This document shows, one piece after another, positions 11,901-31,104 of a stretch of 44,461 nt of DNA. Origin of the DNA: Trichoplax sp. H2 (lineage: Eukaryota > Placozoa > Uniplacotomia > Trichoplacea). Both the position numbers and the translations under genes were made by a program. The stretch is from contig NOWV01000341.1 of assembly GCA_003344405.1 (NCBI GenBank), positions 1 to 44,461 of the forward strand. The letters are read 5' to 3'. Each line of letters starts with the position of its first letter. The first letter of the stretch is position 1. The notes under the pieces were generated by a model. It saw only the letters and a list, made by a program, of their open reading frames with translations, was not told the origin of the DNA and searched no databases.

Positions 11901-13104
11901 ACTCAAGCAACCCCGCCTCAGAATTTAACCTTATGCGAACAAACACTTCGTTCCGTTAGTTTCACACCAGAAACATTTTGGTTTATTTTATTTGGATTAA
12001 CTATTGCATCTGCTTTGGCTTTTATCGCTATGAATTATCTTCCTTTAGCGAAGAAGCACTACGTCATTCCTAATACGTATGAAAAAACTGAAGATAATAA
12101 AATAGACGGTAGTGAATTAGCTTGCAATAATAAATCGGGTTGTCGTGATGAAGCTGCTTCGGATATGGTGAGTATTCGAAATCCAATTTATGTACGACAT
12201 TGTAGCTGTGTCACATCGTACGTAACAAGTACAACATTATAGAGAGTGGATATCCAGGTATAGTTCCATGACACTAAAATGACAATATTTTATCTTTTAG
12301 GAGAAAAAAAAAGACCCTCTTCCGTTCAAAGTATTTATGGCTTTATTATTTATGCAAGCGTGGGTCAACGGATTAAGTAATGGAGTCATCCCGTCCATTC
12401 AGTCGTACGCTACTTTACCTTATGGTGGTACTGCATTTCATCTAACTGTCACTTTATACTCTATTGCTAATCCTTTAACTTCATTTGCCTACTTCTGGCT
12501 GCCCTGTTATAATCGTGTCGTAATTGCAATATTAACCCTACTTTCTACGGTTTGCGGCATCGTGATTATCGTTTTTGCAGCTATGAGCCCATCGCCTCCC
12601 TTACTTGGCACAAGCGGTGGATCTGCCTTGACGGTAAGCATACAGAATATCTGTAGATATGCTTGTTCTGTGAAATGGGGAGTTTTACCCATAGTTACTG
12701 CTAGAATGCCCTTTCTTGACGAAAATTGCCACATTTAAATGAAGTAAAATTTGAATTATCAATTCGTTATATTAAGCTTCATTCATCAAAACCTGGTGTC
12801 GTAATTAGTCCAGTTTAATTGTATTACGCTATTACAATAATAATTAGACACACACAATGTCCAAGTAAATTAAACTCTCTCATGATGCTAACAACGCGTA
12901 TTTTATCTAATAATGTAGGTTATAATAAATGTTGGTTTTGGCGTTTTGGTGACTTATGTTAAAGTTGCCATTATATATCTATTACGATTACAAGGCCGAC
13001 GGGCTTTATTTTGGTGTGGCGTATCACAGCAAGTTGGATCTTGTATTGGAGCTTTGATAATGTTTCCAATTGTTAGCATTTTTAGGCTATTTCAGTCGTG
13101 TTAA
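8965..13104 (+). CDS. SLC52A: Riboflavin transporter (SLC52A / RFVT family)
   Basis: Membrane carrier that takes up riboflavin, the FMN/FAD precursor. Four exons, all in phase: 8965-9571, 11899-12167, 12301-12633, 12919-13104; 1395 nt, 464 aa (human RFVT proteins are about 445-470 aa). N-terminal half: a hydrophobic segment with G-I-G-S-W-V-A-T-N-S-I-W-V-E-L-P, the family's best signature, then further helices including T-Y-L-P-F. The large mid loop (exon 1 end and exon 2) is hydrophilic and variable, as in the family. The C-terminal half has N-G-V-I-P-S-I-Q-S-Y, L-P-Y-G, A-N-P-L and P-P-L-L-G-T-S. About eleven helices are expected. The ATG at 8965 gives the N terminus typical of the family. 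Intron 1 is long (2.3 kb) and holds short tandem duplications. The paralogue type (RFVT1, 2 or 3) cannot be assigned from sequence alone. Confidence 0.93.
10319..10512. repeat. Diverged tandem duplication in transporter intron 1
   Basis: ACGCGGATTCAT followed by ACATCAAAGG occurs at 10319 and 10431. ACACCAGATGACTA (about 10403) and ACACCTGATGACTA (about 10492) close the two units, giving a period of about 110 bp. No coding content is seen. Confidence 0.6.
11271..11465. repeat. Second diverged tandem duplication in intron 1
   Basis: Units at about 11271-11338 and 11399-11465 share AATATTAGATATTGCCA(T/AC)GA(T/C)AACCGCC-like sequence and a following GTC(G/A)(G/A)CAA. The 64-aa minus-strand frame across them is a by-product of the repeat. 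Confidence 0.5.
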
Positions 13105-15061
13105 ATTTATGCACGTATTTAATGTTGAATAAGATCCTGTAACTATACTTGTGTATTTATTAGAAATCTTACATTTACTGCTAATTTATATAATAACCAA
13201 TGCATAATTGAACAATAGCTTTCATGTTATTGTATACGCGTACATCTTGGAACTTTTTATTATTATATGAATTTGAGCAATCTTCAAGGAATGTGCAAGT
13301 GAATTCCGCGTCTGCCATCTTTGACAGCTCATCATGATTGAGGATGATCAAATGAGAATCATATTCACCAGCCAGTTAATATGTGCGCGAATAAAATGTA
13401 ATCTTATTATTATCCATTGTGCATGTTACTGCATACTACGTCGCTGTCGTATTTTGATGGTTGTACGGGATTTAGGGGAAACATCGCTAAGATAAGCGTA
13501 TGTAATAATTTGGTATTCATTAATAGATATTCTTTATGGAGAGAATACTAATATAATCAGTGTGCTACTACTTTATATGTTATACAATTTACTAGTTATT
13601 AGTTATGAATACCTAAATACCATAGAAATAGAGTTTTTGTTTTTTTTCAGTATACCGTAGCAGTTTAATATGCTTGATTGAAATACCTAGTTTCACTTCA
13701 ATGGCATTCTGCATAGTACAGTAGCTCAGTAATTTGCATTGATTATGCACTGCATCGGTAGACTGTTACTGTAAATGCACTAAATATTGACATTTTGATA
13801 AAGAGTATTGCACAAATGTGACAGGAAATGCATATTGACATTTAAGATTCACTGAGACAGTTTTTAAGCTCACCAAAGCCATTTCCTGCGTTACATGAAC
13901 TCGATCAAAAATGCAATCGGAAATGCATATTGATGTACAAGATTTATGGGAACGATTTCCAAGTACAGTATACGAGCATCGTGATATCAATCCGTTACGG
14001 CTGTGTCCACCCTCTTGCCATTCTGTATGTATCGATTCTTTTTCCTCCTTATTCCTTTCACCTCTCAGAGCAAGGGGCAAATTCGGACCGTATTGCACAA
14101 AATAGCTGGATCAATTATAGCAATGGTGACTTTCGATGATTCATTGGCTGCTCATACGTCACAAACGCTAATAAATTCTAGATATCATCTCTAAAATAAC
14201 TCTTACTACTTGCAATTTGGCGTCTATTTGGTAAGACACCCATGATAGGAACTATTATAACTTCAGTAATCCCAGATGTAAAATCTCTGGCTTACCTTTC
14301 AAGACAGGTGTGAGAAAGAAAATAGGGGTATGCTGAATTTATTTTACGTAACCTCTAAAGTAACTTTTACTCTTTGCAACTTGGTATCTATCTGGTAAGA
14401 CACCCAGGACAGCAACTATTAACATAGAAGGTACCTCTTTTAATAGTCCCTGATCTAAAATCTCTAGTTTACACCTCAAGACAGGTAAGAGAAGGACAAG
14501 AGAGAGTATGCTGAATTTTTTTTTTGAATGGTCTCCAGCTCACTATTCAGTAATTGGGGTAATGACGACACAGGAATGGCTTGCTATATGCATGACTAAA
14601 GCATGCTCTGGTTACATACTGTATCCTATAACGTTGGCTATTATTTCCTACACTTTACTGCCATACAACAAGCCTGTATAGAATGCTATCATTTTCGAGG
14701 CTGTTCACAGCTGCAGCGGCGTGCCATAGTCTAATCAAGCCACAGAAATTCTCCGATGCACTTGATAGCTCGCCTTGAAGTATTTAGCTTGAAATAAACT
14801 ACAAGATTGCAAGAGTGGCGTTGAAAGAAGATTCTACTGGCCACAGTTAAACAGCGGATACACTTTCTAGACGCTAGCTTTCAAAGTTATTCAAGTTAGT
14901 ACAGGTTGTGCTAAGGATCGAACTCGTTGTCAATCAACATTTACAATCAAATCCAAGTTGTTGCATCTTGGTAACTACTCTGGCCTAAGTGAGCTCTTAA
15001 CGCAAATTACAACACTGTCTTTTTAATCGAATTAAACGAGCAAGTGGATTGATATCGAATA
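13105..15061. other. Intergenic region between riboflavin transporter and SAMHD1
   Basis: About 2 kb between two plus-strand genes, expected to hold the 3' UTR of the transporter and the promoter of SAMHD1. A short direct repeat around GGAAATGCATATTGA lies at about 13825 and 13918. A tandem duplication lies at 14189-14526. Open frames at 13766-14194 overlap on both strands and show no family features. Confidence 0.6.
14189..14526. repeat. Diverged tandem duplication, period about 165 bp
   Basis: Two units, about 14189-14350 and 14351-14526. Both start CTCTAAA(A/G)TAAC, share TGGTAAGACACCCA and TCAAGACAGGT, and end in TATGCTGAATTT. They are roughly 75-80% alike by eye with small indels. The second ends in a T run. 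Confidence 0.75.
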
Positions 15062-18000
15062 ATGTCGCAAAAGAGGTTATCACAAGCAGAATTGATTGAG
15101 CTAGCAAAGCGTAAGAAATTAGAAAATCCTTCATCCGGAAATGACGAAGGTAGTGAGACTGAAGCAGATGATGATCTCAGCCAGCAGTCTTTAATGACAC
15201 AAAGTAGAGCACCACCTCAAGTTAAGGTATTGTCGAGTTGACCTAACTTAAATTCAGATTAATGGCAGTTTTCATCTTTAAAATTTATGGTAGTTGTGCT
15301 ATGTTTACTTTTAGTAGAGTTTATAATTCAAGCTACCTTTCCAAGAGTGCAGCAGTAAGCTATCAATAGTACGACCAATGACAACAGAGATTGGCTATAC
15401 GATTTCACCTACTGTACTTACTTTCTACCTTGATGGAATCTTTAACCTAGCGCAATGCATGAATTATTATTTATTTATTACTAGTAAACCTGCCGTTCAA
15501 GTCTAATTTAATATAGCCACTGCCTATGTAGCACTCTAAAGTAAAAGGTACAAGTACAGCACGCGAAGTATCACAAGCGACGATTTCACTAGTAATAATA
15601 CTGTAGCTCAAAGGATTAACTTGAGTAGTCAGAAGGTGCTTCTACGTAAAGTACTTGGCCACGGGTGCTTAACTTACGCAATCACGTCTCAATATTTACT
15701 TTCCCAAATGGCCATCTATATATTTAATTTTAAAATAAAAAATATGAATAGTAAAATGCCAAAGCCCGGTGTTACTAATTCACATTAGAGATAGTAAAAT
15801 ACTGTACGGTAGAAACCCTTTTGTACAGAATTACCAAGCTAAAATGGACACCTTGTTACTATAAGCTATTTATACAGTATGTATAATCCCATCGATCCAA
15901 ATATGCCATTTACAGTTGGCTAGCATTAATTGCACCCCAAATTATTGATCAATAATGATCGGTGTAAAGTGCGCAGACCCCAAGCCCAGGACCAATGCAC
16001 ACAAACTAGCAACTAAATAGTGTTGAGAGAGAAGAGCCTAACTTTACTGTCTCTGTTTTGGCTCTATTTAATTATGATAACCTTGCACATGGGCCACAAT
16101 AGAAAGAAGTCTTCGACTTTTACTAGTTATTCCTTGAAATTAAAATATTGTACAGTATAAGCAGATTTAAAACAAAATCAAGGGGGAAAATTCTCAAAGT
16201 ATACGTCTGGTGAATGTTAGCAAATGAATTAAATTAAATTAATTCCGCAGTGAAAGGAGTAAGTAATAGGTTACCGCATAGGCTTTCACTCCTATTATTA
16301 AATTATGGCTTCAAAAAATGTCTGGAACACATGTCATTACATTCAAGGCCCAGAGTGATGTCGTTAGTATTAAAATTAAGCGTAGCCTTGGGAGTATGAA
16401 TGCCATAAACCAAGAGGAAAATTTCTGCTTTGTATAACCACAATTTTATCCCCTTAATTTATTGTGGACGTAGAATAGTATTTATTTTCAGACTAATCAT
16501 ACAAGTATGTTACTCATCTCTTGGTGTAATTTGATAGCTTATTTATATTTTGAGAGGCAACGATTCCTGGATCGCTGTCATTATATACAATAATAATAAT
16601 ACTGTACATATTCATAGTAATATCCGTAAACTCTACACTGAAAGTAATTTTTCTATCATATACTGTCATTCAACTCAACAACCTCCTGATGTTGAGAATA
16701 TGTATCAAAAATTAATATAATCCAATATCAAAGTACGTTAGTAGTATCTTAAAAGGTAATGGAATGTTTCTGTTTAACAAGTGGTACCGTATTAATTAAT
16801 ATCATATCATTTCATATTCATTGATAATTATAATTAATTAATAATAAACAATAACCAAAATGTGCATAACTACTTGATACATCTAATCCTTCATCGTAGT
16901 AAGATTTACTTCTATGTAAGACTATGACTATACAAAATTAGTCTTCTTTAATCGCTCACTATCCCGTCTCAACTTATGCTTTACAACAATTAGTTGATTA
17001 TATAAAAAATAACTTGTTATAGCCCTAATTTATTAACAGCACTCCAGCACAAACCTCACTGCGGTAGGGCCATAGCAGCCAATCTTACAATCAGTGGTCA
17101 TATGTAATTTTCAAAGTAATCTGTGTTAATAAATTATCAAAATTAAAACTATCGTCTGATTTACAGTGCTGAAGTTTATTACAGATCATTATTCAACAAT
17201 ATTCAAACAAATTTTTATATCCTGTAGTAGTCATAGCAAAGTTGCAACACCAATACGTGCTTACTTGCTCTAACATTACTAAACTTTGTCTAGTGCAAGG
17301 TATTCCTCAGGTCAGCATACTAGTACTAATTGTAAAACTAATTCTTAGATTTTCAACGATCCAATTCATGGCCATATCGAAATGCATCCATTATGTGTTA
17401 AAATCATCGATACACCACAGTTTCAGCGATTGCGCTATATCAAACAACTTGGTAAGTTTATTATCAATTAGTACGAGTAAATTTATATTTTCTTGTAATA
17501 TACTTTACTTTATAAGTGCCACTATAATTTCCACAAGTCTGCATAGATTGCAATGATAGCTTCGCAAACTGTCTTACATTTATCATCGTCTAAATAGACA
17601 GAAGTACTTATAAGTAATAAAGATACCTTTTTAATGTTACAAGATATAGTAGATTAGCGGCTATTAAAAATTAAAAAGTTTTACATTTCGTGATTTATTT
17701 AATAACAATGACTGCGAAATACCCCTATTATATATACATCAGTGGCCTACCTTAATCACAGTTAGTATAACACGTAATATGGATACTTTTACGATCTTAA
17801 AGAAGAATATACGTTAATTAGAGGTAGTATTTTACTCTGCCTGTAAGCGAATGCAATTATCATATCGATAGATAATACATGATTGCTTACATCCAAAAAG
17901 AGAATACATTAGTGACTTCCCAAGTATCACGAGAAATACGTACTCCTAAGTCATGCTACTGAATGTATACATAATCTTAATGTAAAGTCTATAGTAAACA

Positions 18001-21000
18001 TATTCAAATATTTCATACTCTACAGGTTGCACATTTTACGTATTTCCTGGAGCTGCACATACACGATTTGAACATTCGATAGGGTAACCTGTAAAAGAAG
18101 TAACGATTGTTTTAAAAGTGCTAATCTACGTTTTACTATCACTATAAATCAAACTTAATCTTGCTCTAGTTATCCCCTTTAATTTGTTCTATTGATGCAG
18201 CATAAGTATACTGTCGCACCTAAGAAGTAAATAAATTGAAACTGGTACTGTAGCAGCGATAGTTTTATCAAATAGTGTCATACTATAATTCTAAGTCTAG
18301 ATTCAAACTGAATTACTCAATTTCTGAATAAAGACATACAAATTTGTTATTTAAATCCTCATTACCTTAACCATAAGGAGATTTTAATGATACGACAACT
18401 ATAATTACACAATTACATTCCAATCCTTCTTTGTCTATATTGGTCAATAGGGTTGGTTATTTGGCATGGAAATTAGTTAAGAGTATACAATCTCGACAGC
18501 CTGAACTATGCATCACAGATGTTGATGTTTTATGCGTCAGTCTAGCGGGACTTTGCCATGATCTAGGTTAGTATTTTACTTCTTGCTTGTTGAATAATAT
18601 AATTGGTCACAAGTGTTACTAATTTTAGTCCAATATAGCTAACAGATAGTTTATCGTGACAACTAGATCTAGTTGACAGTTACATACGCTCGTATATAGC
18701 TCACTTTGTAAATAAAAACCTGCAAGGGGAAAATGATATACGAGTACAGTAATCTCAGGAATTAAACAGTTGAGCCATATGATAGCCTCTTTATTATTGC
18801 TCCCAATTTTATTCTTAATAGCTCTCCTTTAATATCCAACAATTATGCATACCTTTCGTAGGACATGGTATTCTCAGTCATGTTTTCGATAACGAATTCT
18901 TACCTAGAGTTCCAAAAGATGACTCTAAGAAAAACTGGAAGGTGACAAATCTTAGCCGCCGCACTTTTTTGAAACAATTAAATTTTGTTATATGTCGAAA
19001 AACGGATTCGTATTACTTTATTATTTAATACTGATACAATGAAGCGAAAAGTATTAATATACCTTTCTTTCATGATATAAAATTTTGACTTACAGCATGA
19101 AGCTGGATCTGTGGCTATGTTCGAACATATGATAAAAACGAATGAATTAGAACCAGAGTTTAAAAAATACGATTTATGTGATGAAGATATTTTATTTGTA
19201 AAGGAGCAGATTTTTGGACCAATTAACCAGGATGCCAAATTACGAGTAATAATATCAAGAGTTATTGTTTATTAAGAATAGATCACTGTTAAAGCATTAT
19301 TACAGCTACGAATCTGAAATGATAATGTCCGTAAGTGTACCCTAACTACCACAATATATTTTTTATAGGGTCGGGGTCCAGAAAAGAGATTTCTCTACGA
19401 AGTAAATTTTCGAAATTCTCTTTAGTTAGCAATTAATAAATTTCTATATCATAAGGCTGAGCTCATGTTCTAAGCCTGTTATAGTACATAGATATCAAGG
19501 CGAAATATTAGCAAATTTTTTATTCATTAGATAGTAGCGAACAAACGTAACGGAATTGATGTCGATAAGTGGGATTACTTTGCACGAGATTCACACAATC
19601 TTGGCGTATCGATTTCCTTTGATCACCGGTACATGAAAGCAATATTATCGAACAGTGATAAATCAGAAAATCCTTTACCTGTATTGGTTCTATTACCTGA
19701 TATTAATATCTTCTTTACATTTCTGATTCAAACCTTAGGCGTTCTATGCATTTTGTGCGAGCAATAAAGGTTAACGATGAATGGCAACTTTGTACCAGAG
19801 ATAAGGTAAATTTTAAACCTCTTTTATACAGAGTTACAAAATATGCTAAAACTAACATAAAGCTTTTACTTTCTTTATGATGTAATAGGAGGTTGACAAT
19901 ACGTACGATATGTTTTACACACGTCATATGCTTCACAAACGTGCTTACCAGCACAAAACCGTAAAATTAATAGAGTCCATGTGAGCCATTCTTTCCATAT
20001 TTAGAAATTGTTTATTGGATTGCAATAGTTAATTAAATATTACCACTAGGATTGTCGAAGCACTCTTAATAGCAAATGATCATTTAAAATTTCCAGGAGC
20101 CAACGGAAGGTCTCTTCAGTATTAGCTGGCTAACTTACTAATCATTTATCCTAATTTTTTGTTGCTTCGGTACTTAATTAAATATAAATAACATAAATAA
20201 TTTATTGATTCTACTAGGATGCTAAAACTGTCTGAGACTATAAATGACATGGTAGCATATACTAATGTTACTGATTATGTAATCCAGCAAATTAAGCTGT
20301 CGACTGACCCAAAGTTAGATGACGTAAGATACTGTTATTCTCACGTTTTTACTGTTACCTTCATAGAAACAAGCATAAGATACTTTTATCTTATAATTAG
20401 GCTCGTAAGATTCTTCAAGCCGTAGAAAAACGCCAGCTGTACAAATGTGTTGGACGCACAGCCCCGTTCTCGGTAGCCGAGTTAAACAAGGTTGATTGTG
20501 TTTATTAAAACCTGACTACAGTAATTGAAATAACATACCAAACTTTAAGCAATACATTTAATTGTGTATGAATACTACTTTTCGTAGACCGAAGATCAGA
20601 TTCAAAATGAGATTGCTGCATGCAGTAAAGACCTGGGAGATTATTGTCATGTAACCAGTAGAGATGTTCACGTTCGTGTAAGTTACAGACGTAGGAGGTA
20701 CTTTTATGAGTTTCATTGTAACGTATTAATATTAGCATCGATACTGAGTAATATCTATTTACCAACAGAAAGTTAACCTTAATTATGGAATGAAAGATGA
20801 GAATCCTATCGAACACATACGCTTCTACTACAAGTATGACGAAAATAGAGCAATAGCTTTCAAGAAAGGGGAGGTACGAAATAAAAAGCAGAAATTTAAA
20901 AATTTGAAGACGGAGACAGTATACCCTTTGTAACCTACAGGAATAATTTATCATGATGTGATGACTTCACGGTAACTTTTATGATTCAAGCTTCTAATTT

Positions 21001-21622
21001 AAATAAAACTACTAAATTTTGTTAAACAGGTCAGTAGGATGCTACCTGAATCCTTTAACGAGCAGTATATTTTGGTTTCCAGCCGGAATAGGGATAAAGA
21101 AGTAATTAATGATGTTAAAAGGTAAGACAATAATTCATACTTTGAAATAAATCGTTATTTTAGTGTCTGGTATCTGCTACCATATTAAAAGATTAAAAGT
21201 TAGCTGAAGATCTCCGTTACTTTGCTCCTAATACTGTAGCTTATCACAAGCATGCTTATTGTCTTAGTATTAATCAATCATATTGTCTAATTATTTCAAT
21301 AAACCATAGATGTTTTATTGAATGGTGCAGGAGAAACAATCTACCAAAGCCTAAAGTAATGCTTACTTGAATTTATTAATATTTATAAATAATAATCACA
21401 TTGCTATTGCTAAATAGACTGTAGTTGAATTAAAATTCGTAAGAGGAACCATACCGAAAATTATCAGGGCATTACTTCTAAACTAGTAACGATACTAATT
21501 GTTTAATTTCTACACAGAGCGCAAAAGTAGGCGAGGAACTCACACCTATGAAAAGTAGAAGAAACTTTAAAGAAGAAACTCATGAACGGACGGATCATAA
21601 ACTAAAACCCCTCGAATTTTAA
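15062..21622 (+). CDS. SAMHD1: SAMHD1-like dNTP triphosphohydrolase lacking the SAM domain
   Basis: Hydrolyses dNTPs to deoxynucleoside and triphosphate, controlling dNTP pools. Eighteen in-phase exons, 1656 nt, 551 aa: 15062-15226, 17349-17451, 18026-18083, 18451-18566, 18862-18941, 19096-19245, 19369-19401, 19531-19628, 19739-19805, 19889-19980, 20050-20109, 20218-20323, 20401-20490, 20588-20677, 20769-20873, 21030-21121, 21310-21355, 21518-21622. HD-site residues are all present: His106, His145-Asp146, His149, His154, His175, Asp247, then Tyr251 and Asp255 (human numbering minus about 61 to 64). Allosteric nucleotide-site residues Lys55, Asn58, Asp76, Gln81 and Arg84 are also kept. The 55-aa first exon is acidic and polar with a KRKK stretch (16-19, possible nuclear signal) and joins directly to F-N-D-P-I-H-G-H, so the usual SAM domain is absent unless an exon hides in the 2.1-kb intron 1. 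The tail has T526-P-M-K, like the human CDK site. An in-frame TGA lies 12 nt before the ATG. Confidence 0.95.
15541..15880. repeat. Dispersed repeat copy in SAMHD1 intron 1
   Basis: GTAAAAGGTACAA(G)...AGCACGCGAAG(T)ATCACAAG at 15541 resembles GTAAAAGGTACAACTTAGCAGTACGTGAAGGATCACGAGG at 10611 in the transporter intron. Both are followed some 200-300 bp later by GTTA(T/C)TATAAGCTATTTAT (10813 and 15857). This suggests two old copies of one interspersed element. Confidence 0.4.
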
Positions 21623-23269
21623 CTAAAGGTAGCTGTACTCGAGGTAAATACGAAATCACTTACAACGTTCGTATTTTAATTTATACAGTACAGTAGAAGA
21701 TCCAAGAATTAAAATTTACTCATATTATTGCAATTTTTACAGCTAGCAGCAATATTATCCATTCATTTCTATTGACTTCGTTAAAGTTTATCTATCCTGG
21801 TTGTTTCGTTAATGCGTATTGTTTTTATTAGTATCGAAGCCATAGCTTCAATAGTAGCAAATTCATGGTCTTAATATTTAAATTTCAAATAATGTACTGT
21901 TATAACTATTTTTGTTGGCTTTGTAAATCGTATCTCCACATACGAAGTACGATATCATGTATCACGTGTTATTGCTTAATTATACACTGACTATATCTAA
22001 AATTGATAATTAATCTTTACGAAATTTTGGCATACCAATACATACACTGATTTTTTTAATTTCCGTTACTTTAATATTATTTTAATCCAATCCCGGTGTA
22101 TTTTCCGCTAACCTTAATTACTGTTATTAATCTAATTATATTTTAATTAGTCTTTAAGACTAAAAAATTTTTACGTTAGTTCTCAGTTACTGTTAACAAT
22201 TTCATGAATAATCAGTCGCATTTTGATTCAACGTTTTAAATCTTTGTGGAGTTTCCTTAATAAAAGCTTTTAAATTCTTACTAACTGCGTCATCGATTTG
22301 GGGTCTCGCTTTAGCGATCGGTACTAATTGTATCATCAATAATCAGGTTTCAACTTGTTAACCAGTTTAGAGCGTCCTACTGTGCTTTGCTAATTCAGTA
22401 CAATCTATAGAAGCAGAAGAAAAAGCTTTCTTATATCGCCATGGTGCAATCTTTCATTGCAAAGCCATATCAATTAATTCAGTGCGACAACAAATATTTA
22501 GACCACTTTTTTAATACCGATGTTTTTTACATATGTAACTATATATTACAATACGTATATATATTTTCTAAAGTATGTTACTTTAAATAGGTAATGTTTC
22601 TAAAGATGTCTAGAAAATAGTGTATATCGAAGAATAAAATACTAAATACATAAATATTTGAAATGTTATTCATTCAAAGAAACGTCGTAATGTTTACAAT
22701 CAAGCGGCAACAAATGCGAATAAAATAGTGTAAATTAATTAGTCCACGCCTTGGTAGCTTATGATTCTGATACAGATACCAGTTAGCTGTATTTTAAGAG
22801 CACGTACAGCGTAATATACTGATTGTAGTTTCGTAAGTCATTATTAAACTGATTCAATACTGAAATACACGTAAACAATATTATAATAGTTTCAAAGTAA
22901 AAGTTTTATCATTAATTAAGAAGGCTACGGCTTTGTCATTATCAAATGAGAAATCAGAAAATATTTTACATAATCTTTTAGATAATTTGCAAAATCTCCT
23001 ATCAACAATGCTAACGTACAATGCCACCATTATCAGATAAGTTTTCCTCAAGTCACAACCTACAGCAATTATAAACATCAGTACAATGTATGACAGTTTA
23101 AAATAATTTTACTTTTTAATTTTTGATCAGGGGGTATTTTATAGCACTAAATTGATTAAATTTAATATTTAAAGTTAGTCCATCACTGCATTTTTAATTG
23201 GCTAACATCAACATTAAATTATAAGGAATAAATTGAAAATGATGGCTATATTTAATAGTAAACTTACAA
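21623..23269. other. Convergent intergenic region
   Basis: 1.6 kb between the stop codons of SAMHD1 (plus) and the calcium pump (minus); very AT-rich. Two short plus-strand open stretches stand out: about 22262-22345, hydrophobic, ending at a CAG/GTTTCA donor-like site, and about 22364-22514, with a polar 50-aa frame. Neither has a recognisable family, so I do not call a gene. Confidence 0.5.
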
Positions 23270-30179
<6,910 letters not shown>

Positions 30180-30827
30180 ATTACCGATCAATACTACAGT
30201 ATTACACACTCGATTGGTCTAGATTAAGACAAAGAACACTATCTCTAGCTAATGCAAGAGAGGAAATAACGACAAATTGGAGTATCGATTGAATAAAGCA
30301 GAAAAAGAGTTAGCCAAGACGATCCAAGATCATCAATCTATCGTCGAGACATGATTCGATTAACTAGCATCCACCAACTTGTCTATCTATTCGTCTCCAC
30401 CAATACCAATGCAGTAAGTAAATCCTCTACTATTCTACACTATAAATCAATCCTTTTCTTCCTTTGAACGCTGAATTTTACAGCATACAGCAGTAAATGC
30501 TGCCAATGGATCCAAGATATCAACAAGGATAGAGCGAATTTTCTCCCTTTAAGTGTCTTGATCCACACACGATTGTCAATGACGAGAGGGCGATGAATGG
30601 TCTTGGTGTTTTACTTAGCAGCTGAGCTGAGACGTGTCATATCGCCCGTCGAGTCTACGATACTATCCGTATTGCCTGTAGTACTGTACTGTAGCCACTC
30701 CAGGTTTGGACTGTAGGGTGAAAGAAAAACCGTGGTACAGTGTACAGTGTACAGTACAGAACAGTATACTGCATTGTACACTGTAGCATTTTCGAAAAAA
30801 AACGATCTCCGTCACACAGCACGAATA

Positions 30828-30937
30828 ACATACTAGTCCTTTCATTACGACATACTAGTCCTTTCATTACGATATACTAGTCCTTGAATTACGACATACT
30901 ATTCCTTTAATTTCGACATACTAGTCCTTTAATTTAA
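30828..30937. repeat. 22-bp tandem repeat, five units
   Basis: Unit ACATACTAGTCCTTTCATTACG. Units 1 and 2 (30828-30849, 30850-30871) are identical, unit 3 (30872-30893) and unit 4 (30894-30915) each differ at 2-3 bases, and unit 5 (from 30916) fades into AT-rich sequence. It lies about 650 bp upstream of the calcium pump ATG. Confidence 0.9.
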
Positions 30938-31011
30938 TTTATTTGAATTAGAATACGCAGTATGCGACACAGATGCACCGGTGTGAGTGACGAACTAAAA
31001 GTAAACTGTTG

Positions 31012-31019
31012 TGACGTCA
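31012..31019. promoter_or_regulatory. Perfect CRE-like site TGACGTCA
   Basis: Palindromic TGACGTCA, the consensus for CREB/ATF bZIP factors, inside GTGACGTCAC. It lies about 830 bp upstream of the calcium pump start codon. The match is exact but function is only inferred. Confidence 0.4.
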
Positions 31020-31104
31020 CAGTGAACATGCGTAGTCATCCATAAATTAAAACTAATACTGTACGGTAATTTGAGTCTCAGTCAGTAATGCATTGACTGA
31101 GGAC

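Noticed and set aside
13766-14194. Cluster of 62-110-codon frames on both strands
   Set aside because: Frames overlap each other in opposite strands, show no domain, and partly cover a short direct repeat.
14905-14935. B-box-like sequence suggestive of a tRNA
   Set aside because: No cloverleaf could be drawn around it, and no other tRNA-like stretch was found in the window.
30180-30209. Ten-codon N-terminal extension of the calcium pump
   Set aside because: It would start at GTG. The first ATG is at 30179, although an upstream coding exon remains possible.
30828-30937. Tandem units considered as a CRISPR array
   Set aside because: Units are contiguous with no spacers, and the genome is eukaryotic.
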